From the NCBI RefSeq assembly GCF_000247695.1, contig NW_004624734.1, positions 9,134,648-9,198,647 on the forward strand: a stretch of DNA of 64,000 bases. The letters run 5' to 3'. The position numbers and the translations under genes were made by a program. This DNA is from Heterocephalus glaber (taxonomy: Eukaryota > Chordata > Mammalia > Rodentia > Bathyergidae). The notes beneath the pieces are model-generated. The model was given only the letters and a program-made list of their open reading frames with translations, ran no database searches and was not told the origin of the DNA. Below, piece after piece: positions 59,001 to 64,000 of the stretch (position 1 is its first letter; each line of letters begins with the position of its first letter).

Positions 59001-62000
59001 TTCCTCTACATCTTTTAAAAATTGTTTTTAGAACAGATAATGCATTCCCATGGCTCAAAAATGTAAAGCTTATACTGTGTATGATACTCAGTGAGAAGTC
59101 TGGCCCGCCCTGCCTCCCAGCCACTCCTTAGCACTGAAAGCATCCACATCTCTGGTTCCTTTAAATTTGAAAATATTTAAAAACTCATTCTTAAACATCA
59201 TTTTAAAAATAAGCAACTGTTTCATGGCAAAGGAGAGCTAATGGGAAGTTCCAGGCGGGGCTGGATTTTAGGGGCTTGTTAAGCTTCGGAGAGGACAAAG
59301 GGGTGAGGCTAGCCTTTGAAGCAGGGGACTGCCAGACAGGTGTCCCCCCAACAAACACCCCCCTCATGATGGTGGGTGGAGTTTGACGGGGTGGGCGGGG
59401 CTTTGAGCTCCTGGGTGGGCGGGGCCAGGCACGCTTGGGCCAGCCCCTCCCTGTAGGGGTGGGCCAAGGCAATCCTGGCCCAGCCCCATCCCTTCGACCC
59501 CCTGCAGGTTCCTACTATCTGACCACCACCTATGGGGCCCTGGAGCACATCAAGAACTATGACAAGATCACCGTGACCCGGCAGTTAAGCGTGGAGGTGC
59601 AGGACTCCATCCACCGCTGGGAGCGGAGGCGCACGCTCAACAAGGCCCGGGCCTCCCGCTCTTCGGTGCAGGTGTGCTGGGGGCGGCTGGGAAAGGAGGT
59701 TCTAGAAAGGTACCCCCAGACATCAGGCGTCTAGTCGGGTAGGTAGGCTGGCTACAGGACTGAGACGTTTGTCCAACACTCCTTAGCACTTATGGCGTCC
59801 CTGTGCCCAGCCAGGCTGGAGATGTGGCCACCCCAGCTCATCTATGGTGTTGCCCCGGTCCCAGGACAGAGGCTCCCGGCGAGGCTCCCACACGTCTCTC
59901 CGCCACCCCACACTCCTGCCGCCGCCGCCTCCTCCTCCTCCTCCTCACCCCTCCCTCCCGCACGCCCCAGGCACACCAGATCCAGCCACCTGCACTTCCT
60001 GGAGCACTGAGCTCAGCTCCTGGCTGCTCAGCCTCCACCCAGGCTGGTCTCTCTCCCCTTCTGCTCCAGCAGCCCCGAGAAGCCTTCCTGACAGCCACAC
60101 TCGCGTCCCCACAGGAGGGTAGTGCCCTCCTCTGCCTCCTCATTACATTATGGACCACGCCATGTTGTACTCTCCATGGCTCACGTGTCTCAGGGGCCCC
60201 AGCCCCAGGGCCTGGGCAGAGCAGGACTGCCCTGTGTGGAGAGTAGAAAGAATTAGGCCAGTGAGCCAGACAGACAGCCCCTACCCTGGCTCCCAGAGCA
60301 CACCAGTCCTGAACCCCAATTCTGGCTTTCAAGATGGACCCTCTATTTAAAAAGCCCGGGCCTGGGAGGCAGGGGCCTCAGGTTGCGGACCCAGCTTTGT
60401 TCTAGCTTGCTGCATGACCCTGAGCAATCCTGCCTCTCTCTGGGACTCGGTTTCCATATCGGAGTGGGCCAACTGGGAACCGGATGTTCACGGCTGCCAA
60501 GCTAATTGTCCCTGCCCTCCTCTAAGCAGCAGCATCTTCAAACTGCCTGTGTGGGGAGGAAAAAAGCTCTGACTTGAGCTTCTGTCACTTTCCACGCTGG
60601 GAGTGTTTACACCCATTTCAGCGTCCATCACGGAACTGATCCGGAAGGAGACACGTGCCGCCTGCTCTCCCAGAATGGCATGAGGGGCTGGCGTGAGCCA
60701 CCTCAGCCCACCACTGTCCCTGGCCCCTCCCAGCACACCCGTCCCCCACCACCACCACCAGCTCTGGGCTGTGGGCGCTCTGGTCTGAGCTGGTCCAGCA
60801 GCCCCTCTTTCTTGCCTCTGCCCCGTGGTTTCCAATGCTGATCCAGGCAGAGCGTTGATGAGCTGGACGGAGAGGCACCCTCTGCCCTCCCCGCACGGCC
60901 TCTGAACCCCACGCCGTAAATCCCTTCCTGGGCAGGGACGCCTGCGGGGGCCAAGGAGAGCCCAGGCAGCCACCCAGACACAGAGAGCAGGGAGGTTGGG
61001 TCTTCCTTCCCGGAAGAAACGGGCAGGAGGGAGCCTGAAGCTCTCAGCACCCTGCAGCCATCAGGGTCACCACTGCCTGGTAGGCGCTATCACCTTCTTG
61101 GTGTCTGCTTGCTGTTACCACTCCGTCCAACAGGGGGCAGCTCCGCACTCGTGCTCTCGGTGCCCGGGGGAGGGGGCGGTGACGTCAGCACCGCTGTAAT
61201 CCTGTTTACAGTTGAAGAAGCAGAGTTCACGGTCATGCAGTCAGTGGCCGCAGACTCAAAGACAGGAAGGTCATGGGCCGCAGCGTCCTCTTTCCAGGGC
61301 TGGTGGAGGTGGTGATTGTGCTGTACTCGCGTGTGCGTGAGTGTGTGGTGTGTGTGTGCGCGCCTTGCTCATACCCCTCTCCCTGGTCCTAAACTTGACG
61401 TCCTCACCCCAGCTCCCCTCCCCTATTCTCACTGCCCCACCCCCAACTCTCCACTCCCCGCCCTGCCTCTGAACCCTACAGGTAATTCCAGCCTAAGGGG
61501 CTGAACTGTGGGGTGTTGGAGCGAGTGGGGTCCCCGTCTCTAAGTACACTGCCACCCCCACCCCAGCACCCCCCGCCCCGCCCCGTTACACTAGCGTGCA
61601 GGACTCATTGAGGTCCGGAAGTAAGCGAGCGAGGGCCAGCTTCTGTATTGGCCACAGGGGGCGCTCTGAGTCTTCATTGCCCGACTCAAAAATGACCGAA
61701 TTACCCGGAAGGGTCCTGGCCGGGGGCAGGGAGATGTGAGTCCGAGAGCGCAGGTGTCCCGAGTTCCGGCTTCACCAGCGCCCCTGCGATCCCCGAGGTC
61801 CAGCAACTCCCTGCCGGGCCGGGCTGGCCCCGCGCGCGTCCGTGACCACAAGCGCCCCGTTTCGCCCGCAGGACTTCATCTGCGTGTCGTACCTGGAGCC
61901 CGAGCAGCAGGCGCGGACGCTGGCGTCGCGCGCGGACACGGCGGCGCAGGCGCTGTGCTCGCAGTGCGCCGAGAAGTTCGAGGTGGCGCGGCCGCAAGAG

Positions 62001-62189
62001 CACCGGCTCTTCGTGCTGGTGGACGGGCGTTGCTTCCAGCTGGCCGACGACGCGCTACCGCACCGCATCAAGGGCTACCTGCTGCGCAGCGAGCCCAAGC
62101 TCGACTTCCACTTCGTGTACCGGCCCCTGGGCGAGGGCGCGGACGGCGGCCCGCCCTGCCTGGTGGTGCGCGAGCCCAACTTCTTGTGA
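22954..62189 (+). CDS. RIN3: RIN3, Ras and Rab interactor 3 (3' seven coding exons; 5' end outside window)
   Basis: Seven exons join in frame: 22954-23026, 28718-28809, 36475-37965, 42655-42963, 54986-55117, 59508-59671, 61872-62189, together 2579 coding bases or about 858 residues plus stop. Order of parts: end of an SH2 domain, proline-rich region with SH3 ligands, RIN-homology region, VPS9 domain, Ras-association domain. RIN proteins act at early endosomes as guanine nucleotide exchange factors for Rab5-family GTPases. RIN3 is known to act on Rab5 and Rab31 and to bind BIN1 and CD2AP through its proline-rich part. I chose RIN3 over RIN1 and RIN2 because the protein matches human RIN3 as I remember it almost throughout, including the end PCLVVREPNFL. 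Human RIN3 is about 985 residues, so about 125 N-terminal residues are missing upstream. No frameshift or premature stop is seen, so the gene looks functional. Intron phases are 1 (into the first exon), then 2, 1, 1, 1, 1, 0. Confidence 0.96.
25886..25919 (+). repeat. GTT trinucleotide repeat
   Basis: ttgttggtgttgttgttgtt and further GTT units. Confidence 0.9.
25935..26155 (+). repeat. MIR SINE
   Basis: Near-complete MIR order: ggattaagagcataaccctg, gcctacattcaagtt, ggcctcagtttgctcagctc, tatacaaagcactgagtg. Confidence 0.75.
26158..26262 (+). repeat. GGAA/GA purine-rich simple repeat
   Basis: About 105 bases almost wholly purine (gggagggagggaaggagagg and variants). Confidence 0.9.
26357..26412 (+). 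mobile_element. Partial ID SINE
   Basis: gggctgaggatgtagctcag then ggctcaacctccagtaccac. The middle is shortened. A GA-rich tail has expanded to 26470. Confidence 0.75.
26413..26470 (+). repeat. GA-rich simple repeat grown from a SINE tail
   Basis: gagaaagaaagaaagg then GAGAGA runs directly after the SINE. Confidence 0.85.
26805..26883 (+). mobile_element. Old ID SINE
   Basis: gctgggatgtatgtagctcc, agagcacttgcctagcttgt, ttccatctgtagcaccacac. Confidence 0.75.
26925..27025 (+). repeat. MIR remnant
   Basis: atagggtcattgtaaagatt, agatggagttgcat, gaagttcaataaatgg follow the MIR 3' half. Confidence 0.65.
27065..27248 (+). repeat. MIR SINE
   Basis: gagcaagtctctttgccttt, ctgagcctctgtgtcaactg, gtagggttgctgtgat, gtagatgctcaac. 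Confidence 0.7.
28718..28809 (+). CDS. RIN3: RIN3 coding exon (exon 5), end of SH2 domain
   Basis: 92 bases between the acceptor ctgtctttgcag and the strong donor ag|gtaagt. One base completes the split Arg, 30 codons follow, and one base begins a Gly codon finished in the next exon. It encodes DLLPFTLRLPQAILEASSFT and then DLETISNLGLG. This is the C-terminal edge of the SH2 domain and the linker that leads into the conserved RIN block in the next exon. Confidence 0.94.
29930..30105 (-). repeat. MIR remnant, antisense
   Basis: gtaggaactatcattataat, ggcagaagaagcacagga, gccagagctgggatttgaac and cctggctg read as reversed MIR. Confidence 0.6.
33223..33290. repeat. Polypyrimidine tract (TTCCTCC-like)
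   Basis: About 68 bases almost wholly C/T (ttcttcctcctccttctcct and on), followed at 33300-33314 by a run of at least 12 G. Confidence 0.9.
33290..33465 (-). mobile_element. B1-ID fusion SINE, antisense
   Basis: ggattaaacccagggccttc, acactgagctatatcccctg, then gacacagggcctaagtcact and gaccctctgtcttagcctcc: ID reverse complement followed by B1 reverse complement. Confidence 0.8.
35275..35466 (+). repeat. MIR SINE
   Basis: cccactcattaactctgtga, cctcaggtgaaggcttcc, tctgggtctcatttctgcaa, gatgaggaca. Confidence 0.65.
36010..36080 (-). repeat. MIR remnant, antisense
   Basis: gagatgactaaactgaggcc, cggaagagtcaggcaacc. Confidence 0.55.
36475..37965 (+). CDS. RIN3: RIN3 large coding exon (exon 6): proline-rich SH3-binding region and start of RIN-homology domain
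   Basis: 1491 bases, acceptor ctgctttccacag, entered and left in phase 1, about 497 codons. The N-terminal part has the conserved RIN block CEIELSVGSERLWFVNPI. Next comes a Pro/Ala/Ser-rich, probably disordered stretch (about 36765-36925, runs of PPPLPP type). Two basic proline motifs follow: LPAVPPRRR at 37063-37089 and RQPPVPPPRKKR at 37302-37337. These are the kind of ligands by which RIN3 is known to bind CD2AP and BIN1 SH3 domains. The last third (from about 37580: DQDSYSTSSAEEELDFSS, KKKPSMILDKARHRLSF, then a helical region through KALVDPALRTEEEL) begins the RIN-homology domain. The donor cg|gtcagt is weak. Reading through it adds 8 residues (QYLPGWG preceded by the Gly at the junction) and a stop ending at 37991. 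Sequence constraint is clearly lower in the proline-rich part than in the RIN-homology part. Confidence 0.96.
38390..38572 (+). mobile_element. B1-ID fusion SINE, sense
   Basis: B1 part agccagacatggtgatgcat, cctgtaatcccagttactca, caaggccagcctgggcaact, then an A-rich linker and the ID part gaccagtggtagagtaccgc, agttcaagccctggtaccac. Confidence 0.9.
41150..41280 (-). mobile_element. Mariner-like transposase C-terminal remnant, antisense
   Basis: The minus strand reads AKTLMKEDSQNGFRKWQERW then EECVGSKEGLLQG. This resembles the C-terminus of an ancient mammalian mariner-type transposase (pattern TLxKEDFQNCFRKWQERWxKC). The N-terminal part is lost. The family name is not fixed. Confidence 0.6.
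41325..41640 (+). mobile_element. Mariner-like transposase C-terminal remnant, sense
   Basis: The plus strand reads CPHPPF-APGNFWLFPKVKM then TIKGKHFKLIQDIEAAMTAQ, matching the HPPYSPDLAPCDFWLFPKLK stretch that carries the last catalytic aspartate of mariner transposases (here Asp to Asn, with two residues missing before it). A frame change at about 41502 is needed to continue as QTCFRKQQ. It is inactive. It lies back-to-back with the antisense remnant at 41150-41280. Confidence 0.65.
41885..42085 (-). mobile_element. MaLR-like LTR fragment, antisense
   Basis: tggttagttttcctggcact, aggacaaaatacctgatatc, gctcatggtgccagaggttt, cagtgcatggctggc. Typical of a common rodent antisense LTR end. Subfamily not fixed. 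Confidence 0.45.
42222..42306 (+). mobile_element. Young ID-like SINE
   Basis: gccagggatttagctcagtg, gagttcgatctccggcac, A16 tail. A 17-base duplication (42205-42221 and 42307-42323, one C/T mismatch) flanks it. Confidence 0.93.
42655..42963 (+). CDS. RIN3: RIN3 coding exon (exon 7): RIN-homology / VPS9 N-terminal region
   Basis: 309 bases, acceptor tgcccgcccacag, donor ag|gtagag, phase 1 at both ends. It encodes a stretch starting EAIVESALYKCVLKPLKEAI, with TTTTDLGVTTSVPEVPVMEK in the middle and ending KKISILLKTCKLIYDSMALG-NP. In RIN proteins this helical segment joins the RIN-homology domain to the VPS9 core and is part of the Rab-binding exchange module. It is nearly identical to human RIN3 as remembered. 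Confidence 0.95.
43138..43205 (+). repeat. Old interspersed repeat fragment
   Basis: gtatgacctcacggcc, cacatctgcagtgaccccat and ttccaaataaggtcc resemble the end of the same family as 19125-19445. Confidence 0.45.
43465..43570 (+). repeat. MIR remnant
   Basis: cgtttccctgcctcagggtc, caactgtaaaatggggctga. Confidence 0.55.
43830..44460 (-). mobile_element. Ancient L1/HAL1-like remnant
   Basis: agagatatgttacatgctct, tgcccctagacgctttcctg, tcagatgtttcttcatgatt, agattgaggttatgcattct are phrases of an old mammalian LINE antisense sequence. Degraded, family uncertain. Confidence 0.4.
45757..45797 (+). repeat. Short GTAG/GATA simple repeat
   Basis: ataggtaggtaggtacatga then tagatagataa. Confidence 0.8.
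46120..46290 (-). repeat. MIR, antisense
   Basis: accctaacaaccactccatg, gctccctatttccaaggaaa, ctgagtcgcagtgcagtc, gagcaggtctggaacccc. Confidence 0.6.
47590..47730 (-). repeat. MIR remnant, antisense
   Basis: tttgatgctcacaacagcct, ttattcccagttttcaggtg, ggaaaagtgagactcac. Confidence 0.6.
48215..48300 (+). repeat. MIR remnant
   Basis: caggtttctagccccagctc, tgcaagcgactagctgtaca, cagccctgagcctcag. Confidence 0.55.
48955..49135 (+). repeat. MIR SINE
   Basis: gccatgtgaccttgggcaag, tagcttaacttctctgaatc, gagtcgctgtaagaattcat. Confidence 0.75.
49771..49816 (+). repeat. 23-base perfect tandem duplication
   Basis: The unit at 49771-49793 is repeated without change at 49794-49816 (agcagggattcctccagggg plus agc). 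There is no reading-frame or gene context; it looks like recent slippage. Confidence 0.95.
50525..50900 (-). repeat. MIR remnants, antisense (two or three pieces)
   Basis: caggctcagagaggtaaagc with aaggtcacacagctggtagg; ttacaggtggaaaacctgag; gtttgcagatacagaaacgg. Each is a reversed MIR core, so several copies lie close together. Confidence 0.6.
51357..51399 (+). repeat. ATTT/ATTC simple repeat (SINE tail region)
   Basis: Runs of TTTA then TTCA units directly before an antisense SINE, so probably its expanded tail. Confidence 0.85.
51408..51484 (-). mobile_element. ID-like SINE, antisense
   Basis: ggtaccggggatcaaactcg, ccactgagctaaattcccgg. Confidence 0.9.
51840..52480 (-). mobile_element. 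Old L1M 3' region, antisense
   Basis: ttcagtggtttttagtatag, gtcactatccattcccacct, gatttgcttattctggacat, gtggtcttctgtggctggct. A well-known antisense L1M 3' sequence. Confidence 0.65.
52679..52851 (+). mobile_element. B1-ID fusion SINE with target-site duplication
   Basis: B1 part (ttccagtacccaaggaggcc, gcaacttagcaagaccttgt) joined to ID part (gggctgggatgtggctcagt, gttcaatccccagcactacc). Perfect duplication atctacagaag at 52668-52678 and 52852-52862 shows that the composite inserted as one unit. Confidence 0.93.
52985..53050 (-). repeat. MIR remnant, antisense
   Basis: ggagttgggatttgaaccca ggcctacg, a reversed MIR core. Confidence 0.55.
53556..53655. other. Assembly gap of 100 N
   Basis: Exactly 100 Ns flanked by T runs on both sides (53541-53555 and 53656-53672). 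Round-number gaps usually mark unknown length. It sits in the poly-T of an antisense SINE, so the true sequence is probably a long T tract or further SINE copies. Confidence 0.95.
53673..53960 (-). mobile_element. B1-ID fusion SINE, antisense, with a young ID-like SINE inside
   Basis: The outer element reads gggctttgaacccagggcct, gagctacatccccagccc, then after the insertion B1 reverse complement (gccatcctcctgcctctgcc, ggaattacaggtgtgtgcta). The inner copy, about 53748-53822, reads actgggaattgaactcagga and ccactgagctaaatccccgg. The insertion lies exactly in the linker between the ID and B1 parts. Confidence 0.88.
54986..55117 (+). CDS. RIN3: RIN3 coding exon (exon 8): VPS9 catalytic core
   Basis: 132 bases, acceptor ctccttcacccag, donor gg|gtgagt, phase 1 at both ends. 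It encodes KPYGADDFLPVLMYVLARSN and then LTEMLLDVEYMMELMDPALQ. The ADDFLPVL motif is the hallmark of VPS9 domains. By analogy with Rabex-5, the acidic residue in this motif contacts the Rab GTPase. Skipping this exon would keep the frame but remove the catalytic core. Confidence 0.95.
55999..56236 (+). repeat. CATC/ATCC-type simple repeat
   Basis: About 240 bases of imperfect catccatccacc-type units with periodic deviations. No coding frame is sensible. Confidence 0.92.
56706..56759 (-). mobile_element. 5'-truncated ID-like SINE, antisense
   Basis: Poly-T, ggtaccggggattgaactcg, ccttgcacttgtgaggcaaa. The box A half is missing. Confidence 0.85.
56950..57032 (+). mobile_element. B1 fragment
   Basis: gcccagcactcaggaggctg, aggcaggaagatcacaagct, ggaggccagcctgggctgta. 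Confidence 0.8.
57480..57620 (-). repeat. MIR, antisense
   Basis: gcagatgaggaaactgaggc, atagagaggtgagtagctga. Confidence 0.75.
58017..58112 (+). mobile_element. Young ID-like SINE
   Basis: gccagggatttagctcagtg, gagttcgatccccagtaccc, A-rich tail. Flank aagaccag at 58009-58016 and 58113-58120. Confidence 0.92.
58650..58735 (+). repeat. MIR remnant
   Basis: gatcactgtgtggccttggc, caagtcacattccctc. Confidence 0.6.
59030..59180 (-). mobile_element. Old L1M-like remnant, antisense
   Basis: gcattcccatggctcaaaaa, cagtgagaagtctggcccgc, ctcccagccactccttagca. Confidence 0.45.
59508..59671 (+). CDS. RIN3: RIN3 coding exon (exon 9): end of VPS9 domain and linker to RA domain
   Basis: 164 bases, acceptor gaccccctgcag, leaving in phase 0. 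It encodes SYYLTTTYGALEHIKNYDKI, then a basic stretch SIHRWERRRTLNKARASRSS ending VQ. YYLTTTYGALEHI holds the Tyr and Thr that follow the ADDFLP motif in VPS9 domains and complete the exchange site. The basic helix leads into the Ras-association domain. The donor ag|gtgtgc departs from consensus at +4 to +6. Confidence 0.94.
59919..59946 (+). repeat. GCC/CTC short repeat
   Basis: gccgccgcctcctcctcctc, intronic. Confidence 0.85.
60390..60475 (+). repeat. MIR remnant
   Basis: ttgctgcatgaccctgagca, ctctctgggactcggtttcc. Confidence 0.6.
61326..61363 (+). repeat. GT-rich simple repeat
   Basis: gtgtgcgtgagtgtgtggtg then tgtgtgtgcgcg. Confidence 0.8.
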
Positions 62190-62220
62190 GGCGGCAGTCC
62201 GCGGCCTGATGACTACGACA
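61720..62220. promoter_or_regulatory. CpG-dense block (intragenic CpG island) over the last RIN3 exon
   Basis: CpG dinucleotides are frequent here (gcgcgcgtccg near 61830, gtcgcgcgcggac near 61927, and throughout the exon), while flanking introns are CpG-poor. It meets the visual pattern of a CpG island overlapping a 3' coding exon rather than a promoter. No TATA or initiator context is evident, so promoter function is not claimed. Confidence 0.65.
61872..62189 (+). CDS. RIN3: RIN3 last coding exon (exon 10): Ras-association domain and stop
   Basis: 318 bases, acceptor gtttcgcccgcag, 105 codons plus TGA at 62187-62189. It begins DFICVSYLEPEQQARTLASR and holds the RA-domain core (LFVLVDGRCFQLADDALPHR, then IKGYLLRSEPKLDFHFVYRP), ending PCLVVREPNFL. 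The RA domain of RIN proteins binds active Ras-type GTPases. The loop before the end (LGEGADGGPP) is short and glycine-poor compared with the glycine run I remember in human RIN3. GC at third codon positions is very high and CpG is dense, unlike the upstream exons. This also opens long shadow reading frames. Confidence 0.96.
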   Translation, partial: DFICVSYLEPEQQARTLASRADTAAQALCSQCAEKFEVARPQEHRLFVLVDGRCFQLADDALPHRIKGYLLRSEPKLDFHFVYRPLGEGADGGPPCLVVREPNFL

Positions 62221-62890
62221 GTGACCCCCAGACCCCGAGACAGCCGGACGGGGGCCCGGGCTGGGCTCCCCCATCACCCACTGGGTTATGCAGTCACACA
62301 CACCCCCAATCAGGCCACACGCACGTGTGCACACATTCCCAGTGCAAAGCCCACATGTCACACGTGCGTGCCTACCCCACACGGCAGGATAATTGTGAAA
62401 ACATGAAAGAGAAACTGAGGCTCCAAGAGGGAAGAGTCTGCAGCCCACTGAAGCAAACAAGCCGCCCCCTGCCCGAGCGTGTCCTCTGGGACCAGACCCT
62501 CTTCCTCCACGCCCATCCCGTCCTCAGTCTTGGCAGGGAGGAGCCTGAGCCCACTTTCCGCAAGACTGGCGGGGAAGGGGCACCTGGCCACCGCTGCTCC
62601 CTGTGCCCCTCAGGGTGGAGCTGGGATGTGTTTCACCGCCCAGCATCTCAGGAACATCTCTCAGGGTGTGTGTGGAGGCAGCACCCCAGCCCAGCCCACA
62701 GCTGCCCTTAGCCAACAGCGCCCAGTTCCCCCACGGCCCGAGCCCTGCCCTGCCAGGCCAGCTCCACGGACACAGTGACGAGCCCACCTCCGCCACAGCG
62801 GAGAACTGACAGGGCCCGTCCTGGGTGGACACACGGTTGTCGCAGGGGGCACTGTGGGGACAGTTTAATAAAAACCCTTTTGAAAATGGT
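62190..62890 (+). other. RIN3: RIN3 3' untranslated region
   Basis: From the TGA to just past the AATAAA at 62867-62872, about 700 bases and compact. No interspersed repeat is obvious in it. The exact cleavage site is inferred to lie 10-25 bases after the signal. A GT/T-rich stretch (tggtgctttct) just downstream fits a cleavage-stimulation site. Confidence 0.8.
62867..62872 (+). promoter_or_regulatory. RIN3: RIN3 polyadenylation signal AATAAA
   Basis: A canonical AATAAA lies about 680 bases after the stop, followed by a U/GU-rich element (tggtgctttctcctctg, about 62887-62903). It is the first canonical hexamer downstream of the stop that I see. Confidence 0.8.
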
Positions 62891-63059
62891 GCTTTCTCCT
62901 CTGAAAGGACTCACTAGCGTGGCCCTGACCACAGTCTGACCCTGTCCTGGGGTGGTTCAGAAGACCTTCCTCGACCCTGAGACCCTCTTCCGTGCAGGGC
63001 CTGCAGGGCACTCAGCCACCCCCAGCATTCAGACAGACCCAGGCCCTGTTTGCCCCTCA

Positions 63060-63270
63060 GCATGGTCATCTTTTGCATCCCCATCGTCCTCGTTTCCTGT
63101 CATTCCCGCCTCTGGATCATTCCCTGAACCACCTCTTATCTTTGCCTCTGCTACTCTCCCAGGAATACCATTCCCTGTGATCTTCACCTGGTCAACTCCT
63201 ATGCATGCTTCAAAACCCATCTCTCCGAGGAAGCCTTCAAGGCTTCCTGCCTGGCAAGGTTAGGCCAGGA
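63060..63270 (-). repeat. L2-like remnant
   Basis: tcaactcctatgcatgcttc, aaaacccatctctccgagga, agccttcaaggcttcctg resemble the L2 3' region in antisense. Orientation is tentative. Confidence 0.5.
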
Positions 63271-63400
63271 AGCCCTTATCTATGTCCCCACGGCCTCTGG
63301 GCTTCTCTCCCTCATGAGCGATATCTCACTTTTGACAGACAGATCTGGATGGTTCGCATCTGTGCCCTTGACACTGACTAATTAAAAATTAAAGAGTGCT

Positions 63401-63480
63401 GTTGGGATTTAGCTCAGTGGCACTGCGCCTACCTTGAAAGCTCAAGGTCCTGAGTTTGATCCCTTATACCAGAAAAAAAG
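63401..63480 (+). mobile_element. ID-like SINE
   Basis: gttgggatttagctcagtgg, ctgagtttgatcccttatac, A tail. 14-base flanks aattaaagagtgct (63387-63400) and aattaaagaatgct (63481-63494), one mismatch. Confidence 0.92.
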
Positions 63481-64000
63481 AATTAAAGAATGCTACTAAA
63501 TGTCAGCACTCTTCCAGGACCTGGGGACACGGAGGCACGAAGCCCCAGTGTGATTAAACCCTTGTGTACTGCCCTGCTCACTCAGCCAGTCAGCAGGTGC
63601 AGCCCCACCCCGGGGGTTGGTACCAGACTTGGGAAAGCAGGCAGCCTGCCTCATGCCACCCTGTCCCCTTTCATGCCCCCGCACTGCCCCTGGAGCCAGG
63701 AAGGGGCCCACTGCGTATGCTTGCCGCAGACCAGCTGCAGTCATTGTCGATGTAGGGTAGGAAGGGGAGATGTCCTGGGACGGCGATGAGAAAAGAACCT
63801 TCTCAAGCAATGTTCAGGTTCCCTCTGAGAAGTCTCAGGGTCTGATTTATTTTTATATCTTTAAGCAGTAGCTGGGAGGCATTGGGCGGAACATGTTTAC
63901 ATTTTAAATTGCCTTAGCAATTTCTATTGAAGTAAAGGTTAGTTTTTGTTAAACAAAGTACAATTCCTCTAAACTGTTTCATTTCATTGAACATCACGAA

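Larger units (their letters stand above)
55118..59507 (+). other. RIN3 intron 8
   Basis: 4390 bases, GT-AG. It contains a CATC-type simple repeat (about 55999-56236), a truncated antisense SINE (56706-56759), a B1 fragment (56950-57032), MIRs, a young ID SINE (58017-58112) and an L1M-like remnant (about 59030-59180). 55118-55980 and 56240-56700 show nothing recognisable. Confidence 0.85.
59672..61871 (+). other. RIN3 intron 9
   Basis: 2200 bases, gtgtgc donor and cgcccgcag acceptor. GC-rich, with a short GCC/CTC repeat (59919-59946), a MIR remnant (about 60390-60475), a GT-rich stretch (61326-61363) and the start of the CpG-dense block. No other gene is seen. Confidence 0.85.
62891..64000. 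other. Intergenic sequence downstream of RIN3
   Basis: After the polyadenylation site there is no coding potential. It holds an L2-like stretch (about 63060-63270) and an ID SINE (63401-63480). In human the next gene, LGMN, lies further downstream on the opposite strand (from memory); nothing of it is recognised here. Confidence 0.7.

Noticed and set aside
61736..62209. 157-codon Arg/Ala-rich open frame overlapping the last RIN3 exon in another frame
   Set aside because: It is a by-product of very high third-position GC. The true frame matches the RIN3 RA domain with correct splice phase and stop.

Overview
This is nuclear DNA from a mammal, very probably a rodent. It is intron-rich and packed with interspersed repeats. 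7SL-derived B1 elements point to a rodent. Tail-to-tail B1-ID fusion SINEs, together with a young tRNA-derived ID-like SINE that has intact box A and box B, fit the squirrel-related group best. The species cannot be fixed from the sequence alone. There is one 100-N assembly gap at 53556-53655.

Only one protein-coding gene is visible, on the + strand: the 3' part of RIN3 (Ras and Rab interactor 3, a VPS9-domain exchange factor for Rab5-family GTPases). Seven coding exons were placed with matching splice sites and phases: 22954-23026, 28718-28809, 36475-37965, 42655-42963, 54986-55117, 59508-59671 and 61872-62189. A 3' UTR follows, with AATAAA at 62867-62872. In order they encode the last part of the SH2 domain, a proline-rich region with two PPxPPR-type SH3 ligands, the RIN-homology region, the VPS9 catalytic domain and the Ras-association domain. 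The 5' exons (about the first 125 codons, compared with the human protein as I recall it) lie upstream of the window.

Bases 1-22953 are the upstream intron and form a retrotransposon graveyard. They contain a solo LTR (322-813), an L1 with target-site duplications (5142-5909) inserted into an old L1M that runs to about 8690 and carries several nested SINEs, a very short L1 3' end with a 5' inversion (about 7221-7440), a Tigger DNA transposon split by a SINE (15988-16815), and a 1.7-kb L1 (20159-21898). The later introns hold B1, ID, B1-ID, MIR and L1M remnants, two mariner transposase remnants on opposite strands (about 41150-41640), simple repeats and long unassigned stretches. The last coding exon sits in a CpG-dense block (about 61720-62220). 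Bases from 62890 to the end are intergenic.

I found no CRISPR, operon, prokaryotic or viral system, no tRNA or rRNA gene, and no convincing new gene. The most informative structures are the RIN3 exon architecture (three consecutive frame-preserving exons, two weak donors) and the layered transposon insertions.
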